Part shown: positions 13,086 to 21,707 of the stretch, in pieces
Position numbering within the stretch: position 1 is the first letter of the stretch
Layout of the letters: every line of letters starts with the position of its first letter
DNA from: Azohydromonas caseinilytica
GTDB lineage: Bacteria > Pseudomonadota > Gammaproteobacteria > Burkholderiales > Burkholderiaceae_C
Direction: 5' to 3'
Assembly (NCBI RefSeq): GCF_012927045.1
Contig: NZ_JABBFW010000031.1
Location: forward strand, 1-63,494
Length of the DNA: 63,494 nucleotides
Program-made: the position numbers and the translations under genes
The notes under the pieces: generated by a model
Seen by the model: only the letters and a program-made list of their open reading frames with translations
The model's database searches: none
What the model was told of the DNA's origin: nothing

Positions 13086-13347
13086 GGCAGTCTCCATAGA
13101 GAAAGGTCAATAGCGCCGAAAAAGCCTCCTTTCCCGTGGCGTGAGCGGCTTCGGCGGGCACGCTTCACGGCCGCAGGTAAAAGCTCAGTTTTGTGTGCGC
13201 TTGAAGATGGCGGCCTTTGGGTTTGCTGCTGTGGGCAATATAAGCGTCGAACTTTCGCATTGCCAGGTTAATGATCGCGCCAGTATCCGAAACTGGAGCT
13301 GCATGAGCGGCTAAATTCATCGGCTCTCCAGACAGGGAAGTCCGTAT
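13086..13347. other. Intergenic region with no clear gene
   Basis: A stretch of lower GC than its neighbours between the GFA gene start and the 3' end of the PEP-CTERM gene. It probably contains the GFA promoter (minus strand). No inverted repeat stood out. Confidence 0.4.
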
Positions 13348-14484
13348 TTATCTGGCGGCTGCCGAACCATTAACCCACAGCCCCAGCCCCGTGCATTCCT
13401 CCCGCCTCCGCCCCCACCTTACCGCCCCCAGTACCGCCAGCCCCGCCAGCATCCCCACCACCACCGGCGCCTCCGGCACCGGCGTGGCAAGGAACGCCCG
13501 CCCGCTGCCATCGGAAAGCGTCCCTCCGCCCAGGATCTGGCCGCGGTCGTTGAGGGCGTTGGCGAAGTCCAGCCGGTCCCAGCGCGCGTCGGAGCCGGGC
13601 GTCATCAGTCGGTTCAGCTCGAACGCCTGGCCGTCGCGGAACAGCAGGGCCGTGAACTGCCGCCGGTCCTCGTCCACCAGCGTCAGGCGGTAGCCGGTGG
13701 CCCAGTCGCGGTCGTTGAGGTCCTGCGCAAAGGTCTCGGCGCCCAGGTTGAGGTAGCCGCCATCGAGGTAGAGCGCCGTGCCGAGCAAGTCCTGGCCGGC
13801 GTCGCGCCAGAGCGTGATGGCGTGGCCGGCGTTGTTCAGCGCCGTGGCCCGGTACGAGCCGCCGTGCGCCATGTCGACCGGCTCGGGCAGCGTCCGCACC
13901 GTGCCATCGCGCAGCAGGTAGGCGCGCAGGTGCACCTCGTCGCCGGGGCGGCCGAGGCCGCCGGCAATCACGCCCGCGTCGTTGAGGGCGGCGACGGTGA
14001 AGAAGTCGGTGCCCGGAATGTCGAGGTAGCGCGCCCGCCGGCCGTCCCACACGAAGGCGCGGCCGTCGGCCTGGCCCAGCACCTGGCCCGACTCGTTGAT
14101 GTCGTAGGCCTCGCCGGTGTCGGCGCCCAGCGCGCTGGCCAGGTTGATGGAGCGGCCGTTGCGCCACAGGAAGGGCACGCGGCTGCCGTCGCCCAGGCGC
14201 CGCGTGCCGACCACGGCGCCGCGCTCGTTGAGCGCCAGCCTGCCGCCGCCCCAGGCGCCCAGGTCGTGCAGCCGGCCGCCGCGCCACAGGAAGGCCTGCT
14301 GCGAGTGGTTCTCGATGAGGGTGACGTCGCCCCGGTTGTTGAGCGAGGACACCGAGATGCTGTCCAGCCCGGTGAGGGCGTTGAGGTCCCGCACGCGGTA
14401 GCGCGGTGCTTCCTGGGCGAATGCGCCGCTTGCGGCACAGGCGGCCAGCACCGCCAGCGCCGCGCGATGAATGAATCGCGCCAT
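13348..14484 (-). CDS. HAF-repeat protein with PEP-CTERM-like sorting signal
   Basis: A 378-residue exported protein. A signal peptide (MARFIHRAALAVLAACAASGAFA) is followed by about six HAF-like beta-propeller repeats (ALNERGAVVGTR, DINESGQVLGQ, ALNDAGVIAGG, ALNNAGHAI, DLNDRDWATG, ALNDRGQILGG). The C-terminal tripartite signal is a VPEAP variant of the PEP motif, a membrane helix (VVVGMLAGLAVLGAV) and a basic cluster (RWGRRRE). Family knowledge: such proteins are cleaved and sorted by exosortase. No exosortase gene is in the window. Unusually, 16 residues follow the basic cluster. It is a close paralogue of the protein at 22895. Confidence 0.8.
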   Translation of the reverse strand: MARFIHRAALAVLAACAASGAFAQEAPRYRVRDLNALTGLDSISVSSLNNRGDVTLIENHSQQAFLWRGGRLHDLGAWGGGRLALNERGAVVGTRRLGDGSRVPFLWRNGRSINLASALGADTGEAYDINESGQVLGQADGRAFVWDGRRARYLDIPGTDFFTVAALNDAGVIAGGLGRPGDEVHLRAYLLRDGTVRTLPEPVDMAHGGSYRATALNNAGHAITLWRDAGQDLLGTALYLDGGYLNLGAETFAQDLNDRDWATGYRLTLVDEDRRQFTALLFRDGQAFELNRLMTPGSDARWDRLDFANALNDRGQILGGGTLSDGSGRAFLATPVPEAPVVVGMLAGLAVLGAVRWGRRREECTGLGLWVNGSAAAR

Positions 14485-14625
14485 TCACAGCCTCCATCCA
14501 CACCGGACCCCACGGCCCGCGAAGGCGTCATTGGCGCAAACGTCGCCGCCCCGGAGGCTTGTGCGAAGGTAGGGAGTGCAACCGGAGGTTCCAGCTTCGG
14601 GGCCAGTGTTGCGGGTGATGAAGCA

Positions 14626-14663
14626 CCCTCACCCCTGCTCCTCTCGCGCGAGCGGGCGAGGGG
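14626..14663. repeat. Extragenic palindromic repeat, copy 2
   Basis: CCCTCACCCCTGC followed by a CTCCTCTCGC/GCGGGCGAGGGG-type hairpin. It is the same element as the reverse complement of 12531-12569. It lies in the gap between the PEP-CTERM gene and the alpha/beta hydrolase gene. Confidence 0.6.
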
Positions 14664-14703
14664 AGGGCGGCGCCCGTGCTTCGGCCGGTAGACCTGCCTG
14701 TAT

Positions 14704-15771
14704 TCAGGCCGCCCGCTGCGCCCGCCCCCCGTGCAGTTCCTGCACCGGCGCCAGCGCCGCCTCGGCCAGCGAGGAAGACGTGGTCACCAGCGGCTTGGAG
14801 ATGTGCCAGGCCTCGGCGATGGCTTCCATCACGGCGGGCGTCGCGGTGTGATGGACCATGTGGCCTTCGCCGGGCACCACGTGCAGCCGGCTCTGTGGCA
14901 GCCGGTCGGCCAGGCGCTGCGATTGCCAGCGCGTGATGACCAGCAGGTCCGCCTCGCCGGCGACGATGACGGTGGGCACGCTCAGCTTGCTCTCGTGGCG
15001 GCGCTGCTTGATGCCTTCCCAGATCATCATTCCCGACTCGGCCGCGCTCGCCTGCAGCGTGCCCGGGCGCAGCGACATCCAGGTCGGATAGCGCTTCTTG
15101 AAGTTCTCCGTGACCGGCCTGGGCGCGAAGATGCGCCGCGTCATCAGTGGCCAGATCGCGCGGCTGAGCAGCGGCGAGATGGTGTGGCGCAGCAGCGGGC
15201 CCAGCACTGGCAGCGCGGGCAGGCCCATCAGTGGCGAGTCCAGGCGCAGGCTCGGCGTGTAGTAGCCCGACACCAGCACCAGCGCGCGCAGCGCCTCGGG
15301 CTCGGCCAGCCCCATGGCGAAGGCCACCATCGAGCCCCAGGAATGACCCAGCACGATGGGCCGCTCCACGCCCAGCGTGCGCAGTGCCTCCAGGAACAGC
15401 CGCGCCTGCGCCTCGGGCGTGTAGCTGTGGCCATGGGTCGGCCGCTCGCTGTGGCCGTAGCCGGGACGGTCGAACGCGTAGACGCGGAAATGGCGCGCGG
15501 CCAGGTCCACCAGGCCGCTGATCTCCATCTCGGTGGCCGAGGCGCCGTTGCCGTGCAGCAGCACCAGCGGCGGGTGGGCCGCGTCGCCGTGCACCGTGTA
15601 GTGCAGGCGCACGCCCCCGGCCGTGACGAACTGGCCCTGCGGCGGGTTTTCCGCCTCGGCCTTGCGCGTCATGGCGCGGGTCACGAGGAACGAGGTGCCG
15701 AGCACCGTGGCGGCGGCGATCAGGCCGGGCACCAGCTTCGAGGTCGAGCGGGCGGTCATGCCGATGGTCAT
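14704..15771 (-). CDS. Membrane-anchored alpha/beta-fold hydrolase
   Basis: A 355-residue protein with an N-terminal helix (LVPGLIAAATVLGTSFLV) and an alpha/beta-hydrolase domain. Motifs: oxyanion loop HGNGAS, nucleophile elbow GHSWGS (Ser about residue 133), an acid-loop GEADLLV and the catalytic His in GEGHMVHH. The substrate is unknown; the family includes haloperoxidase-like and lipase-like enzymes. AAAAGGA precedes ATG 15771; an in-frame ATG at 15789 is an alternative with a weaker SD. The C-terminal 30 residues after the His are unusually polar (TTSSSLAEAALAPVQ). Confidence 0.8.
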   Translation of the reverse strand: MTIGMTARSTSKLVPGLIAAATVLGTSFLVTRAMTRKAEAENPPQGQFVTAGGVRLHYTVHGDAAHPPLVLLHGNGASATEMEISGLVDLAARHFRVYAFDRPGYGHSERPTHGHSYTPEAQARLFLEALRTLGVERPIVLGHSWGSMVAFAMGLAEPEALRALVLVSGYYTPSLRLDSPLMGLPALPVLGPLLRHTISPLLSRAIWPLMTRRIFAPRPVTENFKKRYPTWMSLRPGTLQASAAESGMMIWEGIKQRRHESKLSVPTVIVAGEADLLVITRWQSQRLADRLPQSRLHVVPGEGHMVHHTATPAVMEAIAEAWHISKPLVTTSSSLAEAALAPVQELHGGRAQRAA

Positions 15772-15885
15772 GGGGTGGGTCCTTTTCATGGTCGTTCCCG
15801 GCCCTCGGGGCAACCGTCGTTCCCGTCTTGCTGCGGCGCACCAAAAGACGACTACCGGCCCGGGCCAGCCTCAGGCAACGGGTGT

Positions 15886-15949
15886 TGTCAAGCCGGCCGC
15901 GCCGCGGGCTGCGCCATTGCGCGGTGCCGGCGGGTACCGGTCTACAGTG
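15886..15949 (+). promoter_or_regulatory. Conserved upstream element of M14 peptidase 1
   Basis: TGTCAAGC (15886-15893), GCGCCATTGCGCG (15911-15923) and TCTACAGTG (15941-15949) recur in the same order at 18808-18873 before the second M14 gene. The gap from the second to the third block is 17 bases here and 18 in the other copy. TACAGT is a plausible -10. No -35 stands at exact spacing. Confidence 0.5.
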
Positions 15950-16076
15950 GCCGCGGACCCGGCCCGATTGGCGCGGCACGCTCATGCGCGCGCCGCGGGC
16001 CGGGGCGTTCGGCGGCTGCGGGCGTTCCCCGCGAGCTGGCCGCTCACCGCATTGCATGCCATCTGGAGGGGACGCC

Positions 16077-18695
16077 ATGCACCGCCATTCCCGTTACGCC
16101 CCAGGAGCCGGCACAGCCTGCGCCGCTGTGCTTTCCCTGTCCGTCCTGGTACTGAGCGCCTGCGGTGGCGGCAGCGGCGACAGCGCCGACGCCCCGCCAG
16201 CCCAGGCCACGGCCGCCGCCGGCGAGCGACCCGCCGCGGCCACGAGTTGCCCGCCGCTGCAGGGCACGCCCGTGTTCCAGGGGCGCGTTCCCAAGCCCGA
16301 GACCGTGCTCGGTTTCGCCCTGGGCAGCCAGGAAGTGAGCAGCGAGCAGGCGTACCAGTACATGCAGGCCGTGGACCAGGCCAGCGCGCGCGTGGTCACC
16401 GGGGAGGCGGCCAGGTCCGCCGAGGGCCGGCCGCTCAACTACGCCATCGTTGGCCGCGAAGCCAACGTTTCCGCCATGGGCCTGCAGCGCGTGCGCGACG
16501 CGGTGCGCAAGCTGCGCGACCCTGCCACTTCGGTCGCAGAGGCGGCATCCCTGGCCGCCAGCACGCCGGGCATCCTGTGGGTCAGCGCCAACGTGCACGG
16601 CAACGAGGAAAGCGGCACCGACGCGGCGCTGCGCGTGCTCTACGAGCTGGCCGACCGCGAGGACTGCGACGCCGCGCGCATCCTGGACAACAGCATCGTC
16701 GTCATCCTGCCGATCCAGAACCCCGACGGGCGCGAGGCCGACACCCGGCGCAACGCTTACGGCTTCGACATGAACCGCGACTGGTTCGCGCGCACGCAGT
16801 CCGAAACCGACGGCAAGCTGGAGCTGCTGCGCCAGTACCCGCCGTTGCTGTTCATCGACTCGCACGAGATGGGCCAGAAGAAATTCTTCTTTCCACCCAA
16901 CGCCGACCCGGTCTACCACGAGGTGCCGGACCGGGCGCTCTCCTGGATCAACAACCTGTACGGGCCGGCCATGGCCGCGGAGTTCAACCGCCTGAAGATT
17001 GCGTTCTTCACCGGCGCGACCTACGACCTCTACGCCGCCGAGTATGGCGACAGCGTGCCCACCATCGGCTTCCACGCCGCGGGCATGACCTTCGAGAAGC
17101 ACAACGGCGACCCCATCGCCACCCGGCTGCGCGAGCAGTACGTGGCGATGTGGGCTTCGCTCTCCGCCGGCGCCGGCGAGCGCCAGCGCCTGCTGGGCGA
17201 ATGGCGGGCGTCGCAGTTGGAGGCCCAGGACCAGGGCCAGCGCGGTTTCCTGGAGCCCAACGCCATCCAGTTCGACCCCAAGACGCCGCTGTACCAGGAG
17301 GTGCCGGCGCTGCAGGTGCGGCATTACTTCTTCCCCGACGATCCGGCGCGCCAGCGCGAGCTGGCGCAGCTGGTGCGGCGGCTGCAGCGCATGGACGTGC
17401 AGGTCTACCGGCTGACTGCGCCGCTGCAGGTGCCCGGCTACCGGCCCTACGGCGGCTCGCCCGATACGGCCATGCTGCCTGCGGGCACCTACTGGGTGCC
17501 GATGGCGCAGCGCCAGAAGCACTGGGTCCAGGCCCTGCTGCACGAGGACCCCTACATCCCGACCTCGTACAGCTACGACGTGTCGGGCTGGAGCAACCCG
17601 CTGCTGCTCAACCTCCCGGGTGGCTCCTCGGGCGCCGTGCTGAGCCCGCAGGCCAGCCTGGTGGGCGCCCAGGCCGTGCCGGCCTGGCCGGCACCGGCCG
17701 CCACGCCGCGCATCGGCCTGCTGGAGCTGCCCGGCACGGCCGGCTTCGAGTCCGCCGGCTCGATGCGCTACGTGTTCGAGAAGGTCTGGAAGCTGCCCTA
17801 CACCTTCCTCACGCCCGACAAGCTGCAGGCCAGCCTGGGCCGCATCGACGTGCTGCTGGTGCCTGACGGCAGCGCCAAGGAGGCGCTGCAGACGCTGGGC
17901 TCGCGCGGGCAGCAGGCGCTGGCGGACTGGGTCAAGGCCGGGGGACGCTACGTCGGCTACCAGCGCGGCGCCGAGCTGGCCGTGGGCGTGGGCATCTCCA
18001 CCGTGGTGCTCAAGGCCTCCGGCACGGCCACGTCCGGGGCGCTGGTGCGGGTGCGGCTGCAGAACGGCAGCCCGTTGGCCGCCGGCGTGGCGACCACGGG
18101 CTCCAGCGTCTCCAGGGCCTGGGTCATGTACGACGACGATGCCCGGATGAGCCCGGGCCTGGGTGTGGCGGTTGCCACCTTCCCCCCCGTCGGCACGCCG
18201 GACTTCCACGCCTCCGGCCTGCAGACCGGCCTGGAGGAGCTGGACGGCTCGGCCGCCATCGCCGACGAAACGGTGGGCAGCGGACGCAGCATCGTGTTCT
18301 CCTTCGACCCCAACTTCCGCGCCTGGACCGAGGGCACGCAGCGCATTCTCTGGAACGCGCTGCTGGGCCCGAACCCGGCGTTGGCCTCCGCGGCAGCGGC
18401 CGCCGCGCCGGAGTCCGCGCGCCAGGGCGCCGTGCAGGGGGCCCAGCGCGCCGCCCAGGCCCTGCCCGAGCTGGACAAGCCCATCCGCATCGTGGTGCGG
18501 GCGGCCGATGCGGACGCCACCCGTGCGCTGCTGCAGCGCTACGGCACCGAGTTCCAGGAGTCGCGCCGAGGCGAGCGCGTGGTGTTCCTGATCGCCAACC
18601 GCGAGGAGCTGTCCGGCGAGGAGCATCCCTTCGCGCAAGACCTCGCCGCGGAGCTGCGGCGGCTGGTCACGCCGCTGTCGGTGCGCATGCCGTGA
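16077..18695 (+). CDS. M14-family zinc metallopeptidase lipoprotein, copy 1
   Basis: An 872-residue exported lipoprotein: lipobox LVLSAC (Cys about 26) followed by GGGSG. The M14 carboxypeptidase domain has zinc ligands H174-x-x-E177 (NVHGNEES) and H263 (DSHEMG), and a Glu at 340 (TFEKH) as the likely catalytic base. A long C-terminal region (about 450-872) carries a glutamine-amidotransferase-like Rossmann segment (RIGLLELPGTAGFESAGS) and a final alpha/beta part. The family removes C-terminal residues or trims peptides; this subgroup's substrate is unknown. GGAGGGG precedes the ATG. It is the first half of a tandem duplication with 18997-21615 (same length, most residues identical) and is followed by a strong terminator. 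Confidence 0.88.
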   Translation: MHRHSRYAPGAGTACAAVLSLSVLVLSACGGGSGDSADAPPAQATAAAGERPAAATSCPPLQGTPVFQGRVPKPETVLGFALGSQEVSSEQAYQYMQAVDQASARVVTGEAARSAEGRPLNYAIVGREANVSAMGLQRVRDAVRKLRDPATSVAEAASLAASTPGILWVSANVHGNEESGTDAALRVLYELADREDCDAARILDNSIVVILPIQNPDGREADTRRNAYGFDMNRDWFARTQSETDGKLELLRQYPPLLFIDSHEMGQKKFFFPPNADPVYHEVPDRALSWINNLYGPAMAAEFNRLKIAFFTGATYDLYAAEYGDSVPTIGFHAAGMTFEKHNGDPIATRLREQYVAMWASLSAGAGERQRLLGEWRASQLEAQDQGQRGFLEPNAIQFDPKTPLYQEVPALQVRHYFFPDDPARQRELAQLVRRLQRMDVQVYRLTAPLQVPGYRPYGGSPDTAMLPAGTYWVPMAQRQKHWVQALLHEDPYIPTSYSYDVSGWSNPLLLNLPGGSSGAVLSPQASLVGAQAVPAWPAPAATPRIGLLELPGTAGFESAGSMRYVFEKVWKLPYTFLTPDKLQASLGRIDVLLVPDGSAKEALQTLGSRGQQALADWVKAGGRYVGYQRGAELAVGVGISTVVLKASGTATSGALVRVRLQNGSPLAAGVATTGSSVSRAWVMYDDDARMSPGLGVAVATFPPVGTPDFHASGLQTGLEELDGSAAIADETVGSGRSIVFSFDPNFRAWTEGTQRILWNALLGPNPALASAAAAAAPESARQGAVQGAQRAAQALPELDKPIRIVVRAADADATRALLQRYGTEFQESRRGERVVFLIANREELSGEEHPFAQDLAAELRRLVTPLSVRMP

Positions 18696-18713
18696 CGCCG
18701 GGTTGAAGTGACG

Positions 18714-18743
18714 GAAGCCGGCCGCCCACGGGCGGCCGGCTTC
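18714..18743 (+). terminator. Strong hairpin terminator after M14 copy 1
   Basis: GAAGCCGGCCGCCC (18714-18727) pairs perfectly with GGGCGGCCGGCTTC (18730-18743) around a 2-base loop. No long U-tract follows. It lies 18 bases after the stop and makes the two M14 genes separate transcription units. Confidence 0.65.
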
Positions 18744-18807
18744 GCTTCGGGGCGACGAGCCCGCGCACCAGGCCACGCGCCGCGCGCAGCCTGAAGGCGG
18801 GCCGGGC

Positions 18808-18873
18808 TGTCAAGCGCGACCCGCGCCGCCGGCAGCGCCATTGCGCGCCGGCCGCCGGGCCAGGCTTACAGTG
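18808..18873 (+). promoter_or_regulatory. Conserved upstream element of M14 peptidase 2
   Basis: TGTCAAGC (18808-18815), GCGCCATTGCGCG (18835-18847) and CTTACAGTG (18866-18873) repeat the blocks found before copy 1. TACAGT (18867-18872) is the candidate -10. Confidence 0.5.
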
Positions 18874-18996
18874 CTCGCCCCGGTCCGGACCCCGTCGCAC
18901 GCCCTGGTGCGACGCGCCGGCCGGTGCCGTCGGCAGCCTTTGCCGGGAGCCTGTCCCGCCAGCGCGCTGCGCCCTGCATGCCTCGAAGGAGACGCC

Positions 18997-21615
18997 ATGC
19001 ACCCTCACCCCCGCCACAAGAGAGCCGGCACTGCCTTGCAGGCCGGTCTGTTCTCGCTGTCCGCCCTGGTGCTGAGCGCCTGCGGCGGCGGCGACAGCCC
19101 CGGGCCCGCGGCGGCTCCGATGGCCGCGACCTCGGCCGCGGTCGAGCGCCCGGCGGCGGTGGACGCGAGCTGTCCGCCGCTGCAGGTGACCCCCGTGTTC
19201 GAGGCGCGCGTGCCCACCCCCAAGGACGTGCTGGGCTTTGCCCTGGGCACCCGGGAAGTGACGAGTGCGGAGTCGGACGCCTACCTGCAGGCCGTGGACC
19301 GGGCCAGCGCGCGCGTGGTCACGGGTATCGCCGGCCGCTCGGTGGAGGGCCGGCCGCTGCGCTATGCCATCGTGGGCCGCGAGAACAACGTGTCGCCCAT
19401 GGGCCTGCACCGCGTGCGCGACGCGGTGCGCAAGCTGCGCGATCCCGCCACCTCGGCCATCGAGGCGGCGGCGCTGGCGGCCACCACGCCGGCCATCCTG
19501 TGGGTCGCCGGCAATGTGCACGGCAACGAGGAAAGCGGCGCCGACGCCGCGCTGCGCGTGCTCTACCACCTGGCCGACCGCAAGGACTGCGACGCCGCAC
19601 GCATCCTGGACAACAGCATCGTCGTCATCCTGCCGATCCAGAACCCCGACGGCCGCGAGGCCGACACGCGGCGCAACGCCTACGGCTTCGACATGAACCG
19701 CGACTGGTTCGCGCGCACCCAGCCCGAGACCGACGGCAAGCTGGAGCTGCTGCGCCAGTACCCGCCGCTGCTGTTCATCGACGCCCACGAGATGGGCTCC
19801 GAGGACTTCTTCTTCCCGCCCAACTCCGATCCCGTCTACCACGAGGTGCCGGACCGGGCGCTCTCCTGGATCAACTACCTGTACGGGACGGCGATCTCCG
19901 CCGAGTTCAACCGCCAGAAGATTCCCTACTTCAACGGCCCGCCCTACGACCTCTACGCCGCCGAGTACGGCGACACCGTGCCCACCATCGGCTTCCACGC
20001 CGCGGGCATGACCTTCGAAAAGCACAGCGACGACCCCCTCAACCGGCGGCTGCGCGAGCACTACGTGGCGATGTGGACCTCGCTGTCCGTGGCCACCAGC
20101 GAGCGCGTGCGGCTGCTGGGCGACTGGCGGCTGTCGCACCTGGAAGCCGTGGACGAGGGCCGGCGCGGCCTGCTGGAGCCCAACGTCATCCAGTACGACG
20201 CCCCGTCGCTGTACCAGCCGGTGCCGAACCTGCGGGTGCGGCACTACTTCTTCCCCGACGACCCGGCGCGCCAGCGCGAGCTGGCGCAGCTGGTGCGGCG
20301 GCTGCAGCGCATGGACGTGCAGGTCTACCGGCTGCAGGCGCCGCTGCAGGTGCCGGACTTCCGCCCCTACGGCGCGGCCACGCGCAGCGTCACGCTGCCC
20401 GCGGGCACCTACTGGGTGCCGATGGCGCAGCGCCAGAAGCACTGGGTCCAGGCCATGCTGCACGAGGACCCGTACATTCCCACCGACTACAGCTACGACA
20501 TCACGGCCTGGAGCAACCCGCTGCTGCTCAACCTCCCGGGCGGGTCCTCGGGCGCCGTGCTGCGCCCGCAGGCCAGCCGCCTGGACCTGCAGACCGTGCC
20601 GGCCTGGCCGAAGCCGGCCGTCACGCCGCGCATCGGGTTGCTGGAACTGCCCGGCACGCTCGGCTTCGTGTGCGCCGGCTCGATGCGCTACGTGTTCGAC
20701 CGCGTCTGGCGCCTGCCCTACACCCCTCTCACGCCCGACACCCTGCAGGCCAGCCTCGCCAAGCTCGACGTGCTGCTGGTGCCCGACGGCGACGCCGAGG
20801 AGGGGCTGAAGGCGCTGGGCACCCGTGGGCAGCGCGCCCTGGCGGACTGGGTCAAGGCCGGCGGGCGCTTCGTAGGCTACGTGGGTGGTGCCGAGTTCGC
20901 CGTGGGCGCGGGCGTTTCGACCGTGGTGCTGGAGCCTTCCGACACCGCCACCTCCGGCGCGCTGGTGCGGGTGCGGCTGGATCGCGGCAGCCCGCTGGCG
21001 GAAGGCATCGCCACCTCCGGCACGGGCCGGCCCACCGCCTGGGTCATGTACTACGATGATGCCAAGATGAGCCAGGGCCTGGGACAGGCGGCCGCCACCT
21101 TCCCCGGCCTCAACGAGCCGGACTTCCATGCCTCCGGGCTGAAGACCGGGCTGGAGGAGCTGTCCGGCTCGACGGCCATTGCCGACGAGGCGGTGGGCCG
21201 CGGGCGCAGCGTGGTCTTCTCCATCGACCCGAACTTCCGCGCCTGGACCGAGGGCACGCAGCGCATCCTGTGGAACGCGCTGGTTGGCCCGAACCCATCG
21301 CTGGCTTCCGCGGCGGCGGCGGCCCAGCCCGAGGCCGAGCGCCAGGCGGCCGTGGAGGCGGCGCAGCGCGCCGCCCAGGCCCTGCCCAAGCTGGACATGC
21401 CCATCCGCATCGTGGTGCGCGCGGGCGACGCCGACGCCACGCGCGCGCTGGTGCAGCGCCACGGCGCCGAGTTCCAGGAGCTGCGCCGGGGCGAGCGCGT
21501 GGTGTTCCTGATCGCCAATCCCGAAGGCCTGTCCGGTGAGGAGCATCCCTTCGCGCACCAGCTCGCACGCGAGCTGCGGCAGCAGGTCACGCCGCTGTCG
21601 GTGCGCATGCCGTGA
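18997..21615 (+). CDS. M14-family zinc metallopeptidase lipoprotein, copy 2
   Basis: An 872-residue paralogue of the preceding gene, with lipobox LVLSAC then GGGDSPG. Zinc ligands are H175, E178 (NVHGNEES) and H264 (DAHEMG); the candidate catalytic Glu lies in TFEKHSDD. The C-terminal region is as in copy 1 (RIGLLELPGTLGFVCAGS). The copies differ mainly in the signal/linker, around residues 265-320 (SEDFFFPPNS versus QKKFFFPPNA) and 380-420. Long stretches remain near-identical in DNA, for example around 17341-17420 and 20261-20340, so recent duplication or gene conversion is likely. GAAGGAG precedes the ATG. Both copies keep all metal ligands, so both are probably active. Confidence 0.88.
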   Translation: MHPHPRHKRAGTALQAGLFSLSALVLSACGGGDSPGPAAAPMAATSAAVERPAAVDASCPPLQVTPVFEARVPTPKDVLGFALGTREVTSAESDAYLQAVDRASARVVTGIAGRSVEGRPLRYAIVGRENNVSPMGLHRVRDAVRKLRDPATSAIEAAALAATTPAILWVAGNVHGNEESGADAALRVLYHLADRKDCDAARILDNSIVVILPIQNPDGREADTRRNAYGFDMNRDWFARTQPETDGKLELLRQYPPLLFIDAHEMGSEDFFFPPNSDPVYHEVPDRALSWINYLYGTAISAEFNRQKIPYFNGPPYDLYAAEYGDTVPTIGFHAAGMTFEKHSDDPLNRRLREHYVAMWTSLSVATSERVRLLGDWRLSHLEAVDEGRRGLLEPNVIQYDAPSLYQPVPNLRVRHYFFPDDPARQRELAQLVRRLQRMDVQVYRLQAPLQVPDFRPYGAATRSVTLPAGTYWVPMAQRQKHWVQAMLHEDPYIPTDYSYDITAWSNPLLLNLPGGSSGAVLRPQASRLDLQTVPAWPKPAVTPRIGLLELPGTLGFVCAGSMRYVFDRVWRLPYTPLTPDTLQASLAKLDVLLVPDGDAEEGLKALGTRGQRALADWVKAGGRFVGYVGGAEFAVGAGVSTVVLEPSDTATSGALVRVRLDRGSPLAEGIATSGTGRPTAWVMYYDDAKMSQGLGQAAATFPGLNEPDFHASGLKTGLEELSGSTAIADEAVGRGRSVVFSIDPNFRAWTEGTQRILWNALVGPNPSLASAAAAAQPEAERQAAVEAAQRAAQALPKLDMPIRIVVRAGDADATRALVQRHGAEFQELRRGERVVFLIANPEGLSGEEHPFAHQLARELRQQVTPLSVRMP

Positions 21616-21638
21616 CGATGGCTTGAGTTGAGCGCGAA

Positions 21639-21662
21639 ACCGGCTGCCTGCGGGCGGCCGGT
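21639..21662. terminator. Bidirectional terminator between convergent genes
   Basis: ACCGGCTGCC (21639-21648) pairs with GGCGGCCGGT (21653-21662) around TGCG, with one G-T pair. It serves M14 copy 2 (plus) and the reductase (minus). Confidence 0.55.
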
Positions 21663-21707
21663 GTGGTTGCGGCGGGCAATGGGCCTCGGGGGGACTTCAC
21701 GGTTTTC

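Noticed and set aside
15828-16076. In-frame extension upstream of M14 copy 1
   Set aside because: The lipoprotein signal begins at the ATG at 16077 with GGAGGGG; upstream residues are Arg/Pro shadow overlapping the duplicated promoter. The same holds for 18841-18996.
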